From the NCBI RefSeq assembly GCF_019931145.1, contig NZ_JAIOUV010000002.1, forward strand, positions 1 through 64,000: a stretch of DNA of 64,000 bases. Reading direction: 5' to 3'. Below, piece by piece: positions 1 through 9,231 of this stretch; the first letter of the stretch is position 1, and each line of letters starts with the position of its first letter. Source of the stretch: Marinicella meishanensis. GTDB lineage: Bacteria > Pseudomonadota > Gammaproteobacteria > Xanthomonadales > Marinicellaceae. The notes beneath the pieces are model-generated. The model saw nothing but the letters and a program-made list of their open reading frames with translations. It was not told the DNA's origin and did no database searches. Made by a program: the position numbers and the translations under genes.

Positions 1-156
1 CAATGTAAACCCCTTTGTGACAAATTAATGAAATTAATTCCTAACCACAGCCAAACAACTCAGCGCAAAACCAGTACTGACGCGGGGTTGTTGATAAATG
101 GGGTTGCTCAGGAAATTTTCAAGCGCCGGCCCTGGCTGCAGGCCGGGGTCAGGTGT
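1..156. other. Left-edge intergenic sequence with one inverted repeat
   Basis: No gene is visible. A 6-bp inverted repeat (CCGGCC at 126-131 and GGCCGG at 141-146, 9-base loop) lies just past the stop codon of the helicase gene on the minus strand. It lacks a clear T-tract on that strand, so it is at best a weak terminator. Confidence 0.4.
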
Positions 157-3100
157 TCAGACTTTTTGTAGGCTTTGCATCTGTTGATAAGCCATTGGCA
201 AGGCATACTGCATGCCAGACATGCCATCAACAAAGCGACCGGCCAACAACTCGCCCCGGGCTTCCAAGCGCTGCAATTCAAATGACACCTGGCGCCACTT
301 GATCGGCATCTCTTCCCAATTCCAAATGTCGTAACTCAAGACCCCATAACGGTTGATCATCATGGTCAGGTAATCTTGGGTACTGGCGTCTTTCTGCGGT
401 ATCACGCTCCAGCGCCCCATCATCTCCAAGTAGCCGAGGTTGCCAGCATGCTTTTTGGCCTTCAGCAATTGCCGGCGTCGCTCGGCCGGAGACAGCACAA
501 AAACCCGCAAGGCTTGAAAACCATCGGCCACCACCAACCCTTGTTTGATCAATTGAATCAACACCTGTTCCAGCTCCACCGGCAAGAGGCCGGTGGCTTG
601 CAACAACTCGCGGAAAAATTGTGCCCCACCGGCCTGCATGGTTTGCAACACATGTTGAGACTTGGGGTTCAACATGGCAGCTTCGATGGTGGCTGGGAAC
701 AGATGGGCTTGCCGGTTCTCCAAAAAAGTGAAAGCAGTTTTTTGGATGGTCATTTGGTTCAAATCGCTGGACACGTATTTGTCTTTGGCCCGCTTCCAAA
801 TGAACTGACCGCTTTGGCACAACATGTCCAGCATCATGCCATGGTAATCTTGCACCCGTGGTTGCAGCACCTCCTGCTCCCACTGGGGGGCCAAGGTGGC
901 ATAGCCTTGCCATTGTTGCAACACCCGGGACAAGCCTTCCACCCCACTGACCGGCGCCGTCAAAAATTGCCAATCGGCCAGAAAATCACCATAGGCATCG
1001 GCCGACAAGGTCTTGACTGCACGCCGCAGCCCGCGTTGTTGGGTTTGGCGCAAGCGGGCCAGGTGGTGACGCTCAATCCAATGGTCGGCATACACCCCAT
1101 CATCAGTCCAGTGGAACGCCACCCCTTGTACTTCCAACAGCATCAAGGTCTGTTGTAACAGACTGGCCCCCAAAGGCAGGCGTTGGCGCAATTGTTCAAA
1201 GCCAATCAAGCCACTGATGCTCAAGCGGTGGCTGACCAAACTGGCCCAATCTTCGGGGCCCAACTGGGCTGGATCGGCTTGCCAGCGGTCCAATAGATCT
1301 TGGTGGCGTGGGCTGTGAATCACGGTTTGGTCTTCGATGGTGCGGCTGACCAGCCGTCCGGCCGCCAACAATTGTTCGAGGTCGTGGGCATGGGGCTCGG
1401 CCTCGTCAGGCCACACCAAGCCATGGAAATAAGCCCATTCTTGTAATTCGTCCAAATCCCGCACCGGTGGCATGGCGGTGGCGTTGAATTGTTGCAAATC
1501 GGCATCGTGCATGCGGGTGGGTGCAAAGGACTGATCCAATGACTGGCTGTGGATGGCCAGTGTGCGGCGCTCTTCTGCGGGCGCCTCGTCCAGAAAGGCG
1601 TAGTTGCGGGCATTGATGATGGCCAGTGAAGTGGGTGATGGCGTGTGGCTGTCGACAAAGTGCATGTTGACCCGACCCGCCTCAATGTCGGCCAACAGCT
1701 GGGCCAATCCGGTTATGTCCATGATGCCTTCGGTGCAGTCCCATAAGGTTTGTTCCACCAACGGGTGGTCAGGCACTGTTCGATTACCAGCAATGTTTTC
1801 AGCGCAAGCAATTTGCTCAGGAAAAATTTCAGCCACCAAGTCCTCCGCTGCATTGCGTTGGAATTGGGGCAACACCTTTTTGTCTCCGCGGCGGCGTTTA
1901 ACGGCCAAGGCCACCGACGCATTCCAACGCCATTGGGTGACAAAAAAGGGGGTGTCCAACAGGGCCTGGATCAAAGTTTCTTTGACGGTATCCGGCTGCA
2001 AGTATGATTGCACGGTGGGTAATTCAAAACTGTGCGTTGAACTTAATGACAGAATCAAAGCATCTTCCAGGGCCGCCGCTTGCAATTCAAAATTAAACTG
2101 ACGGCAGAATTTTTTGCGCAGCGACAAGCCCCAAGCCCGGTTAATCCGTGAACCATAGACCGAATGGATCACCAAATGCATGTCGTTGTTGCCGTCAAAG
2201 AACCGCTCCACCACAATGTCTTGCTGGGATGGGAACAGGCCCAATACGTCGGCTGTCTTGGCGGCGTAATTGTGCAATTGAGCCACGCCGGACTCATTGA
2301 CTGGTAAGTCTTGCCACCAGTTCTGGTCATCGGACGACTGATTGCACTCCTGGCGCAAATCAGACACCGCCTGACTCAATTCATCTGAGCGCCACATTTG
2401 CACCCCAAACCAAAAGGGGATGTTGGGCGGTTGCCCGGCGGCGTCTTCCACAAACACGGTGCCGGTTTGTACTTTGAGGATGCGGTAAGAATGGTTGCCC
2501 AATTGAAAGATGTCACCGGGGATGCTCTCGAAGGAAAAGTCTTCATTCAAAGTACCGATTTTCAAATCCTCAGGTAACAGCCGCACATCGTAGTCAAACT
2601 GATCCGGGATGGTGCCGCCATTGAGCAAGGCTGTTAATGCTGCCGCTTTGCGGGGGCGGATTTCTGCCAATGTCTCATCATAAAACAGCAAGGCCCGCTG
2701 AAAAGTGGCGCGACCCGAATACCCCTGATCCAACATGGTCACCACTTGCATGAATTTGTCTTCGCTCAATTCGCGGTACAAAGAAGCGGTTTTGAACAAG
2801 TGATACAGTCGTTTGACCGGCCAAGGTCGTTGCGAAACTTCGGCCACGATCTGTTGTGCCAAGACATCCAAGGGTTGATGCGGAAATTCAGTGTGTTCCA
2901 ATTGATCGCGGTCAATGGCCCGCCGCATGGCCGTGGCCTCCAACAAATCATCGATGGTCAACGGATACAAACGCCCTTCGGGCACCCGATTCACGCCATG
3001 GCCTGAACGCCCCACCCGCTGCAAAAAGGCTTGAATGCTGCCGGGCGATCCCAATTGACAGACCAAATCCACATCACCGATGTCGATACCCAATTCCAAG

Positions 3101-4044
3101 GAAGCGGTGGCCACTATGGCTTTGAGCTGGCCGGCTTTGAGGGCCTGCTCGGCTTGCAACCGGTGTTCTTTGGCCAAGGAGCCATGGTGGGCCGTGACGG
3201 CCTCTTCACCGAGCCGCTCGGCCAGGTGCTTGGCCACCCGTTCGGCCAGTCGGCGGTTGTTAACGAACACCAAGGTGGTGCGGCGCTGGGCAATGACCTC
3301 AGCCAGCATCTGGTAAATTTCTCCCCACTGTTCATTGGACATGATGGGGGCCAATGGACTGGCCGGCAACTCGATGGACAATTGCATCTCACGCTTGTGG
3401 CCCATATTAACGATGGCCGCATGCTCCGCATGAAGAATGTAATCCCGCATTCGTTCCAACGGTCGCTGGGTGGCCGAAATGGCGATGCGTTGTGGCCGTC
3501 GAATACTGAGTGCTTCCAAGCGCATCAAACTCAACAACAAATGGGCCCCGCGCTTGTTGGGCGCCAAGGCATGCACCTCGTCAATGATGACCGTTTGTAC
3601 CGGTGGCATCATCGCCCGACCGGCTTTGGAAGTGAGGATGTTATATAAGGACTCCGGTGTGGTGACCAGGATGTGTGGTGGTTGCCGTTTGATTTTTTCC
3701 CGTTCGTGGCTGGGGGTGTCGCCAGTCCACACCGCCGAAGTGATGGCGCCACCGACCTGTTCATTGATCGCGGCCAAGGGTTGCTGCAGGTTGAGGTTGA
3801 TGTCATTGGACAAGGCTTTCAGCGGTGACACGTAGATCACTTGCAAACCCAGGTCAGCACCACCACCCAATTCCAAAACCTGGTTGATGGCTGACAAAAA
3901 AGCCGCCAAGGTTTTGCCCGAACCGGTGGGGGCTGAAATCAACACATCCAAGCCTTGACCGATTTCCTGCCAAGCGGCTGCTTGGACGGGCGTGGGCTCT
4001 TTGAATTGAGCCGCTAACCACTGGTTGATGATTGGATTAAACAT
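157..4044 (-). CDS. lhr: Lhr-type ATP-dependent DNA helicase
   Basis: A 1295-residue superfamily 2 helicase of the Lhr family, which acts on DNA in repair-related processes in the cytoplasm. The N-terminal RecA-like domain carries Walker A APTGSGKT at residues 38-45 and the DEVH Walker B box at about 155-158. The second RecA domain has the motif QRVGRSGHG. A winged-helix and beta-barrel region follows, then a long C-terminal extension, which in E. coli Lhr forms a separate glycosylase-related module. E. coli Lhr is about 1538 residues, so this is a shorter long-form Lhr. The start ATG lies right at the -35 box of the divergent cytochrome promoter. It stands alone on the minus strand. The family assignment is firm; the cellular role is known only by family. 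Confidence 0.9.
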   Translation of the reverse strand: MFNPIINQWLAAQFKEPTPVQAAAWQEIGQGLDVLISAPTGSGKTLAAFLSAINQVLELGGGADLGLQVIYVSPLKALSNDINLNLQQPLAAINEQVGGAITSAVWTGDTPSHEREKIKRQPPHILVTTPESLYNILTSKAGRAMMPPVQTVIIDEVHALAPNKRGAHLLLSLMRLEALSIRRPQRIAISATQRPLERMRDYILHAEHAAIVNMGHKREMQLSIELPASPLAPIMSNEQWGEIYQMLAEVIAQRRTTLVFVNNRRLAERVAKHLAERLGEEAVTAHHGSLAKEHRLQAEQALKAGQLKAIVATASLELGIDIGDVDLVCQLGSPGSIQAFLQRVGRSGHGVNRVPEGRLYPLTIDDLLEATAMRRAIDRDQLEHTEFPHQPLDVLAQQIVAEVSQRPWPVKRLYHLFKTASLYRELSEDKFMQVVTMLDQGYSGRATFQRALLFYDETLAEIRPRKAAALTALLNGGTIPDQFDYDVRLLPEDLKIGTLNEDFSFESIPGDIFQLGNHSYRILKVQTGTVFVEDAAGQPPNIPFWFGVQMWRSDELSQAVSDLRQECNQSSDDQNWWQDLPVNESGVAQLHNYAAKTADVLGLFPSQQDIVVERFFDGNNDMHLVIHSVYGSRINRAWGLSLRKKFCRQFNFELQAAALEDALILSLSSTHSFELPTVQSYLQPDTVKETLIQALLDTPFFVTQWRWNASVALAVKRRRGDKKVLPQFQRNAAEDLVAEIFPEQIACAENIAGNRTVPDHPLVEQTLWDCTEGIMDITGLAQLLADIEAGRVNMHFVDSHTPSPTSLAIINARNYAFLDEAPAEERRTLAIHSQSLDQSFAPTRMHDADLQQFNATAMPPVRDLDELQEWAYFHGLVWPDEAEPHAHDLEQLLAAGRLVSRTIEDQTVIHSPRHQDLLDRWQADPAQLGPEDWASLVSHRLSISGLIGFEQLRQRLPLGASLLQQTLMLLEVQGVAFHWTDDGVYADHWIERHHLARLRQTQQRGLRRAVKTLSADAYGDFLADWQFLTAPVSGVEGLSRVLQQWQGYATLAPQWEQEVLQPRVQDYHGMMLDMLCQSGQFIWKRAKDKYVSSDLNQMTIQKTAFTFLENRQAHLFPATIEAAMLNPKSQHVLQTMQAGGAQFFRELLQATGLLPVELEQVLIQLIKQGLVVADGFQALRVFVLSPAERRRQLLKAKKHAGNLGYLEMMGRWSVIPQKDASTQDYLTMMINRYGVLSYDIWNWEEMPIKWRQVSFELQRLEARGELLAGRFVDGMSGMQYALPMAYQQMQSLQKV

Positions 4045-4073
4045 TTGGCAAAGCGGGCCTTAACAATTATAAT
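4045..4073 (+). promoter_or_regulatory. Sigma-70-type promoter for the cytochrome c gene
   Basis: TTGGCA (4045-4050), a 17-base spacer, then a perfect TATAAT (4068-4073). The -10 sits in the palindrome ATTATAAT, so a TATAAT also reads on the minus strand towards lhr. No good minus-strand -35 is present. Confidence 0.75.
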
Positions 4074-4112
4074 GCGGCGGTTGAACGTTAATTAGCATAC
4101 ACAGGATAATTC

Positions 4113-4604
4113 ATGAGTGATCAAGATTCGATATTTTTCAGAAACTTTTCCATTTTGCTGGCCGCTTTGGTGGTCTTCACCATCTTGCTGATTTGGTTTG
4201 GGGTGGCGATGCAAAATAATCTGGTGGCCAATGTGCAAGGCCAAGCCGATCGCAGCTCGATCCAAGAATTGATCAAACCCGTGGCCGCTGTGAACACCGA
4301 CCCCAATGCCGTTGCTGCTGCACCGGTTGAGGCAGTCATCGCCTTCGATGGTTCATTGGATGGCGAAATGATTTACAACAACGTCTGTATGGCTTGCCAC
4401 ACCACCGGTGCTGGCGGCGCCCCCAAATTGGTGGCTGCCGAATGGGAAACCCGTTTGGACAAAGGCATGGATGCGGTGATTGCCCAAGCCATCAACGGCT
4501 TCATGGGTGAAGCGGGCTTGATGCCAGCCAAAGGCGGTCGTGCCGACCTCAGCGATGAGCAAGTCAAAGTCGCGGTCGAATTCATGACCTCACATCTGGA
4601 ATGA
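4113..4604 (+). CDS. Membrane-anchored cytochrome c5-family protein
   Basis: A 163-residue c-type cytochrome. Residues 13-35 form an uncleaved membrane anchor, so the haem domain should face the periplasm. The single haem-binding motif CMACH lies at residues 92-96, and a likely axial Met is in GLMPAKG near residue 137. The size and the acidic, Ala/Pro-rich linker match monohaem cytochromes c5 that shuttle electrons to oxidases or peroxidases. AGGA lies about 9 bases before the ATG. It is monocistronic, with a strong promoter and a strong terminator. The redox partner cannot be named from the sequence. Confidence 0.9.
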   Translation: MSDQDSIFFRNFSILLAALVVFTILLIWFGVAMQNNLVANVQGQADRSSIQELIKPVAAVNTDPNAVAAAPVEAVIAFDGSLDGEMIYNNVCMACHTTGAGGAPKLVAAEWETRLDKGMDAVIAQAINGFMGEAGLMPAKGGRADLSDEQVKVAVEFMTSHLE

Positions 4605-4625
4605 TGCCATTCAAACACAGATCTG

Positions 4626-4652
4626 AAAAAAGCGGGTTCTCCCGCTTTTTTT
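4626..4652 (+). terminator. Rho-independent terminator after the cytochrome c gene
   Basis: A perfect 11-bp stem with core AGCGGG/CCCGCT and loop TTCT, followed by a run of T. It begins 22 bases after the stop codon. Confidence 0.92.
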
Positions 4653-4875
4653 GTGCCCATTCACGTCAGCTTGTACCCAGCTGACACCTCTGTTCAGGCC
4701 ATTTGAGGCTGAGAACCAATCATTGCTCTCATCGCCAGGCAACTGGCCGATGCTTTTTATCCCCACCCGCCAGATTGTGGTAACATGAATGAACAAAGGG
4801 GGTGGCTGGTTGATTCTGTTGCGACCAAAGACAATCACCACCTGTGTGTGAAACATCGATGTTGGTTGGGTGGCC
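4653..4875. other. Intergenic leader with two short hairpins
   Basis: About 220 bases ahead of the diguanylate cyclase gene. GTCAGCT (4665-4671) pairs with AGCTGAC (4679-4685). GCCAG (4734-4738) pairs with CTGGC (4743-4747) around a GCAA tetraloop. No gene or recognised riboswitch was found. Confidence 0.4.
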
Positions 4876-7164
4876 ATGCGGCTAATGACTGAAACAGACC
4901 GGGTGCGAAAAGCTGCCGCCATGCCAGCGGCCAGTCGCCGTCAGCGGCCGTCATGGCAAGTTTGGTGGCTGTTGTGTTTGACTGGTTTGTTAACCGGCTG
5001 TGGCTTGGATTACCACAGTGATGTCAAAGTGCCTTTGCAGATTGAAATGGCCTGGTTACCGGCCGCCGCGCAACACCATGACCGCTCATTGAGCCCATCT
5101 TCTTTGGACACGATGTCATTCACCGCGTTCAATGCCGACCAGTTGTTGCCATTCAGCACGGATCGCTCCCAAGTGCTGCTCAAGATCACCCCATTGTCAT
5201 CACCGCCAGGGGTCACTGAGTACACGCTGTCGGCCTACCCCAAGTACCTCAGTCAAGTCGACCATTTCTACCAGACAATAACCGGTGAACGCTCTGAGCG
5301 CCACACGCAGTTCCGCAATCGCCACACCGACAGCCGCCATTTTTCGAGTCAAAAGTTTGCTTTCAGCATCGACGACTCGGCTTTGGAAAACACCCACTAC
5401 TTGTTGATTCAATCGGAAAATCCGCGTTATGTCAAAGTTGAATTGAGCGACGCCCCCTCCTACATCCAGGCCGATTCTCAATGGGCCCAACTCACCACCT
5501 TCTTGTACAGCATCATGGTGGCGATGATCTTGTTCAATGCCATTTTCTATCTCTACAACAAAGACCGCTCGTATTTGTTATACACCTTATATATGTCCAC
5601 AGCGTTGTTGGCTTTGCTGTGGCAAGAAGGCAAAATCAATGAATACAGTTGGTTCGCTTGGGAGCTGATGGGACCGCGCAGTGGTTTGATTTATTTGGCC
5701 TTGGCTGACTTGACCGCCAACGCCTTCTTCTATCGTTTCATGCGCCTGGATTGGCGGCGCAGTTGGCTGGTCAAAGGCGTGCTGTTGTGCGTGCTGTTGC
5801 GGCTGGCTTTGGTGACATACGCCCTGGTGCAATACCATGGCATGGGCGAGTTAAATTACCCATCGGTCAGCGCCTGGTTCAACGTCAGCATCCTGCTGTC
5901 CAGTTTGCTGGTGTGGATCATCATGCTGCGTCACACGCTGGCTGGTCAACCTCAGGTGAAGTATTTGTTTGTGGCCTGGACCGTGTTGATCGCGGCCGTC
6001 AGTTTGCGCATTTGGTTCTCCACCAACCCCCACCCCGACTTGATTTGGATGGCCCACAGCTATGAATGGGCGGTGATGTTGGAGGGCTTGATTTTGGCTT
6101 TCGCCATGGCCAACCGAACCTTGAAGGTGCGTGAACAAAGGGACCAGGCTGTGAGCCAAAAAAACCAGGCCGAACGGTCCATACAGCAACACGAAATGAT
6201 CACCCAATTCCAGCGTGAAATACAGGAATTGGTGAAAAACCCCACCTTGGAGGCCGATGAGGTGACAGAAAAGATCAACATCAAATTTCACCTGTTGATC
6301 AACCGAGCCTTCCCGGTGAAAAATTCTTTGTTGCACGTGGATCAAACCCTGCAAGGATTCTGTACCACCGGCTTAAGCAACCAAGATTTGGCGTTGCTGG
6401 CTTTCAAATTCAATCAGGTGTTCACCACCAATGACCGCAACCAAATCAGACAACACGTCATCATGAGCCACAAACAACAGAAGATGATGCTGCTGTACCT
6501 GCCTTTGGACCCCAGCAAATATGCCGACACCCGCTTTGTGTTTGGCCTGAAGAAAAACATGCCAATCAGCGCGGTGATGATACAAGACCTGCAATCCTTT
6601 TGTGAGGATGCTTATGCGGTTTTGATGCAAGCCAAGGAAATGCACGATGTGGCCTTGGCCGCGAACCTCGACAGCATGACGGGTTGTCACAACAGCAGCA
6701 GTGTGAAGAAAATCATCAATGAGTCATTGCGCCATGCCAGTCGCACCACCCTGGCCTACATCGATCTGGACAATTTGAAATCGATCAACGACCAGCACAG
6801 CCATGCGGTGGGTGATGAATGCATCATTGACTTTGTGGGCTTGTTGCGTTTCCATTTGCACGAAAAAGCCAAGCTTGGACGCACCGGCGGCGATGAATTT
6901 GTGGCCATTTTCTCAGATGTGGCGTTCGAAAGCTGCGAACAAATCATGGAAGACTTCATCACCCAACTGGCTGCAGAGCCACTGAGCGACCACGATCTGC
7001 AGGCCACCTGCAGTGTGGGTTTGGCCGAATCCAGGTTACACGACACCCAAGAATCCTTGTTGCACAAAGCCGATACCGCCATGTATCAAGCCAAACAACA
7101 AGGGCGCAATCAGGTTTGTGTGTACGAGGCAACGATGGAACAACCGACCGCACAAAAGGCCTGA
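4876..7164 (+). CDS. 7TMR-DISM diguanylate cyclase (GGDEF)
   Basis: A 762-residue membrane protein predicted to make cyclic di-GMP from two GTP. The N-terminus has a hydrophobic leader ending in LLTGC, which looks like a lipobox. A periplasmic 7TMR-DISMED2-like sensory domain follows (about 50-200), then seven membrane helices (about 205-405). Next come a coiled coil (about 410-460) and a C-terminal GGDEF domain. The catalytic motif RTGGDEF is intact, with GGDEF at about residues 671-675. No EAL domain is present. ATG 4876 and ATG 4885 are both possible starts, and an in-frame GTG lies at 4870. The ligand of the periplasmic domain is unknown; carbohydrates are typical for the family. It converges on ilvE with only 13 bases between them. 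Confidence 0.88.
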   Translation: MRLMTETDRVRKAAAMPAASRRQRPSWQVWWLLCLTGLLTGCGLDYHSDVKVPLQIEMAWLPAAAQHHDRSLSPSSLDTMSFTAFNADQLLPFSTDRSQVLLKITPLSSPPGVTEYTLSAYPKYLSQVDHFYQTITGERSERHTQFRNRHTDSRHFSSQKFAFSIDDSALENTHYLLIQSENPRYVKVELSDAPSYIQADSQWAQLTTFLYSIMVAMILFNAIFYLYNKDRSYLLYTLYMSTALLALLWQEGKINEYSWFAWELMGPRSGLIYLALADLTANAFFYRFMRLDWRRSWLVKGVLLCVLLRLALVTYALVQYHGMGELNYPSVSAWFNVSILLSSLLVWIIMLRHTLAGQPQVKYLFVAWTVLIAAVSLRIWFSTNPHPDLIWMAHSYEWAVMLEGLILAFAMANRTLKVREQRDQAVSQKNQAERSIQQHEMITQFQREIQELVKNPTLEADEVTEKINIKFHLLINRAFPVKNSLLHVDQTLQGFCTTGLSNQDLALLAFKFNQVFTTNDRNQIRQHVIMSHKQQKMMLLYLPLDPSKYADTRFVFGLKKNMPISAVMIQDLQSFCEDAYAVLMQAKEMHDVALAANLDSMTGCHNSSSVKKIINESLRHASRTTLAYIDLDNLKSINDQHSHAVGDECIIDFVGLLRFHLHEKAKLGRTGGDEFVAIFSDVAFESCEQIMEDFITQLAAEPLSDHDLQATCSVGLAESRLHDTQESLLHKADTAMYQAKQQGRNQVCVYEATMEQPTAQKA

Positions 7165-7177
7165 GCCAGTTGCTCAA

Positions 7178-8167
7178 TCACAGGGCTGTGGTCCAACCAT
7201 GCAAATCTGGGCTGAGCCCATGTTGAATGCCGGTCAAAGCATCACGCAACTGCATCGACCGGTTGCCGACCCCGCCATCACCCACTTGATGGGGTTGCCC
7301 TTGATAGACCAAAGTACCAACCGGCGACAGCACCGCAGCGGTGCCCGACAAGAAGGCTTCGCTGTCTGGGGCCCAAGACAACAACTCGGCAACTGTGTAG
7401 TCAATTTCATGCACCACCAAACCCAGATCCTGGGCCAGTTGCAAGATGGAATTTCGGGTGATGCCTGGCAAAATTGAACCGTCGAGTTTTTTGGTGATCA
7501 AGTCGTTGCCTTTGATCAAGATGAAATTGGCTGCACCGGTTTCTTGCACTTGGCCACCCGGACAAAACAACACCTGGTCCGCCCCATGCTCAGCCCGGGC
7601 ACGGATGACCGAACCCAAAGAAGCGGCGTAATTGCCCCCGGTTTTGACTTGGCCAAACTTGGGTGTCGACCGCATGTTCTCATCGTCAATCAACAATTTC
7701 AGCGGCCGCACCCCACCGGCAAAGTAATCACCGACAGGTGAGGTGATGACATACAACAACGCCTCTTTCGACCCGCGGCCAGCGGCGCCAATGTGACTTT
7801 CGGTGCCAATCAAAGTGGGTCGAATGTACAGGGCTCCAGGCAAGGCTGGGATGTCATCGGTCACCGCCTGAACGGCGGCCAAAATGGCCGATTCCAACAA
7901 CTCGGCACTGGGCACCGGCAAGCACAAGGCTTGGGCGCTGTTGCGCAGGCGTTGGATGTTGTCCTGATGGCGGAACAAGTGGATTGAACCATCAGCCCAA
8001 CGGTAGGCCTTCAAGCCCTCAAAGCAGGTGCTGGAATAATGCAACACATGGGTGGCTGGGTGCAAACTGAATGGACCCAGCGGCTGGACTGCCACTTCGC
8101 TCCATTGCTCATGGGTAAATCGTGATACCGCCATTTGGTCGGTGAAAGTTTGTCCAAACTCAGCCAT
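7178..8167 (-). CDS. ilvE: Branched-chain amino acid aminotransferase
   Basis: A 329-residue class IV PLP aminotransferase that interconverts Leu, Ile and Val with their 2-keto acids using glutamate/2-oxoglutarate. STCFEGLKAYR (about 46-56) is the typical N-terminal motif. The PLP lysine is K175 in GQVKTGGNYAASLG, and GSILPGITRNSIL is the cofactor-phosphate region. The length and motifs fit the longer bacterial/eukaryotic-like BCAT group rather than the about 309-residue E. coli form. It lies downstream of, and on the same strand as, the pan/coa operon. Its product 2-ketoisovalerate is the substrate of PanB, so the placement makes metabolic sense, although a roughly 670-base interval separates them. 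Confidence 0.92.
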   Translation of the reverse strand: MAEFGQTFTDQMAVSRFTHEQWSEVAVQPLGPFSLHPATHVLHYSSTCFEGLKAYRWADGSIHLFRHQDNIQRLRNSAQALCLPVPSAELLESAILAAVQAVTDDIPALPGALYIRPTLIGTESHIGAAGRGSKEALLYVITSPVGDYFAGGVRPLKLLIDDENMRSTPKFGQVKTGGNYAASLGSVIRARAEHGADQVLFCPGGQVQETGAANFILIKGNDLITKKLDGSILPGITRNSILQLAQDLGLVVHEIDYTVAELLSWAPDSEAFLSGTAAVLSPVGTLVYQGQPHQVGDGGVGNRSMQLRDALTGIQHGLSPDLHGWTTAL

Positions 8168-8481
8168 GGGAAAGTGTCCAGTTCAAAGAGAAGGGGTATT
8201 GTACCTGAAGCGTTTTCTGGTTGGAACTGTAGACCAGGCAGATTCACCCACGGTGGCCGCAATCGTCCACATATCCGATTATTTTGAAATCAGTTTTTGC
8301 CGTATTTGTTGATCAATTGAATCCATTTTCCTGACAGTTTTGAAATTTTATGACCGCCATTTAAGCATGCCTAATCATCATCGAAGTTGTCTGCTTCAAG
8401 CAGCACACAGTGCAACTTTTCATATTCCATGACCTTTCGCTGATTGAGTTGAAAATCATCACAGGTTGTTTGGTCTCGCTC
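8168..8481. other. Intergenic region upstream of ilvE with a nested inverted repeat
   Basis: 314 bases with no convincing gene. An outer repeat AAGTTG (8384-8389)/CAACTT (8413-8418) encloses CTGCTT (8391-8396)/AAGCAG (8398-8403). The structure sits downstream of the small secreted-protein gene but has no T-tract on that strand. I could not find a convincing ilvE promoter. Confidence 0.35.
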
Positions 8482-8802
8482 TTAATAAACAAAAGTTCTG
8501 GCGACTTCTAATTCAGTTTCATGCCGGTCATGATGGATTTCAAAACCGATCACTTGGTTGCTGTACGGAACAGTCGAAGTTTTGACGCCGTCAATCACCA
8601 AATCCATGATTTGTTGATGACCCAATCCGGCGGCATCTGGTACCGACACTTCATGACAACTGGCCACCTCAATTTCGATCAAATGATCCACTGGTTCACA
8701 GCACATGCAAAGCAATCGCTCGGCTTTAACTGTGCCTGAACCAACGAGCAACAACAAGCCACTGTACACCAGATACTGCACCGATTTTAGCCATTCAAAC
8801 AT
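8482..8802 (-). CDS. Small secreted Cys-containing protein, unknown function
   Basis: A 106-residue ORF I do not recognise. It begins with a plausible Sec signal peptide: MFEWLK, a hydrophobic stretch at about 8-21, and a likely cut after VKA near residue 27. The mature part starts with the cysteine cluster CMCCEP and is acidic and His-rich further on (HHDRHETELE). The Cys cluster could bind a metal or form disulfides; that is inference. It starts 36 bases after the panD stop on the same strand, so it may be the last gene of the CoA operon transcript. No homologue comes to mind. Confidence 0.5.
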   Translation of the reverse strand: MFEWLKSVQYLVYSGLLLLVGSGTVKAERLLCMCCEPVDHLIEIEVASCHEVSVPDAAGLGHQQIMDLVIDGVKTSTVPYSNQVIGFEIHHDRHETELEVARTFVY

Positions 8803-8838
8803 GTCTGTCCTTGCTGGTCGCCAGGGTGAATCTTGGCC

Positions 8839-9231
8839 TCAAGCCGCGTGCTCGAAGTTTTCTTTTTGGTGGGTCTCGGCGTTTTTCAAACTGCTGATTT
8901 GGTTTTGACTGTCAACAAACACCAAGTTGGGTTGGTGGGTCTTGGCGGCTTCGGCATCCATCGAGCAGTAAGCGGCCAGGATCACCAGGTCACCGGCTTG
9001 GTTGTGACGGGCGGCGGCACCGTTCAGACAAATTTCACCCGGACCCCCTTCGATCACATAGGTGGTCAGTCGCGAGCCTGAGTTGCAATTGAGCACGTCG
9101 ATTTGTTGGTTGATCAACAAGCCTGCGGCTTTGATTAATTGTGGACAAATTGACACCGAACCCTCGTAGTTGAGGTTGGCATCGGTCACCGTGGCGCGGT
9201 GAATTTTGCTGTGCAACATGGTCAAGTTCAT
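8839..9231 (-). CDS. panD: Aspartate 1-decarboxylase
   Basis: A 130-residue pyruvoyl-dependent enzyme that makes beta-alanine from L-aspartate for pantothenate synthesis. The proenzyme self-cleaves between Gly24 and Ser25 in YEGS, and Ser25 becomes the pyruvoyl group. That site is intact. The catalytic region GSRLTTYVIEG and the NGAAA motif are present. The start ATG overlaps the coaX stop as ATGA, so translation is probably coupled. It is the last core gene of the pan/coa operon. The downstream C-terminal tail (EAAKTHQPNLVFVD) fits normal PanD length. Confidence 0.95.
   Translation of the reverse strand: MNLTMLHSKIHRATVTDANLNYEGSVSICPQLIKAAGLLINQQIDVLNCNSGSRLTTYVIEGGPGEICLNGAAARHNQAGDLVILAAYCSMDAEAAKTHQPNLVFVDSQNQISSLKNAETHQKENFEHAA

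Noticed and set aside
376-1158. Plus-strand 260-codon frame inside the helicase gene
   Set aside because: It is antisense to lhr. The helicase protein has clear family motifs, while this translation is rich in Gln, His and Leu and resembles no protein.
4653-4870. Cyclic di-GMP riboswitch before the GGDEF gene
   Set aside because: I could not match the GEMM core motifs or tetraloop-receptor arrangement. Only generic hairpins are present.
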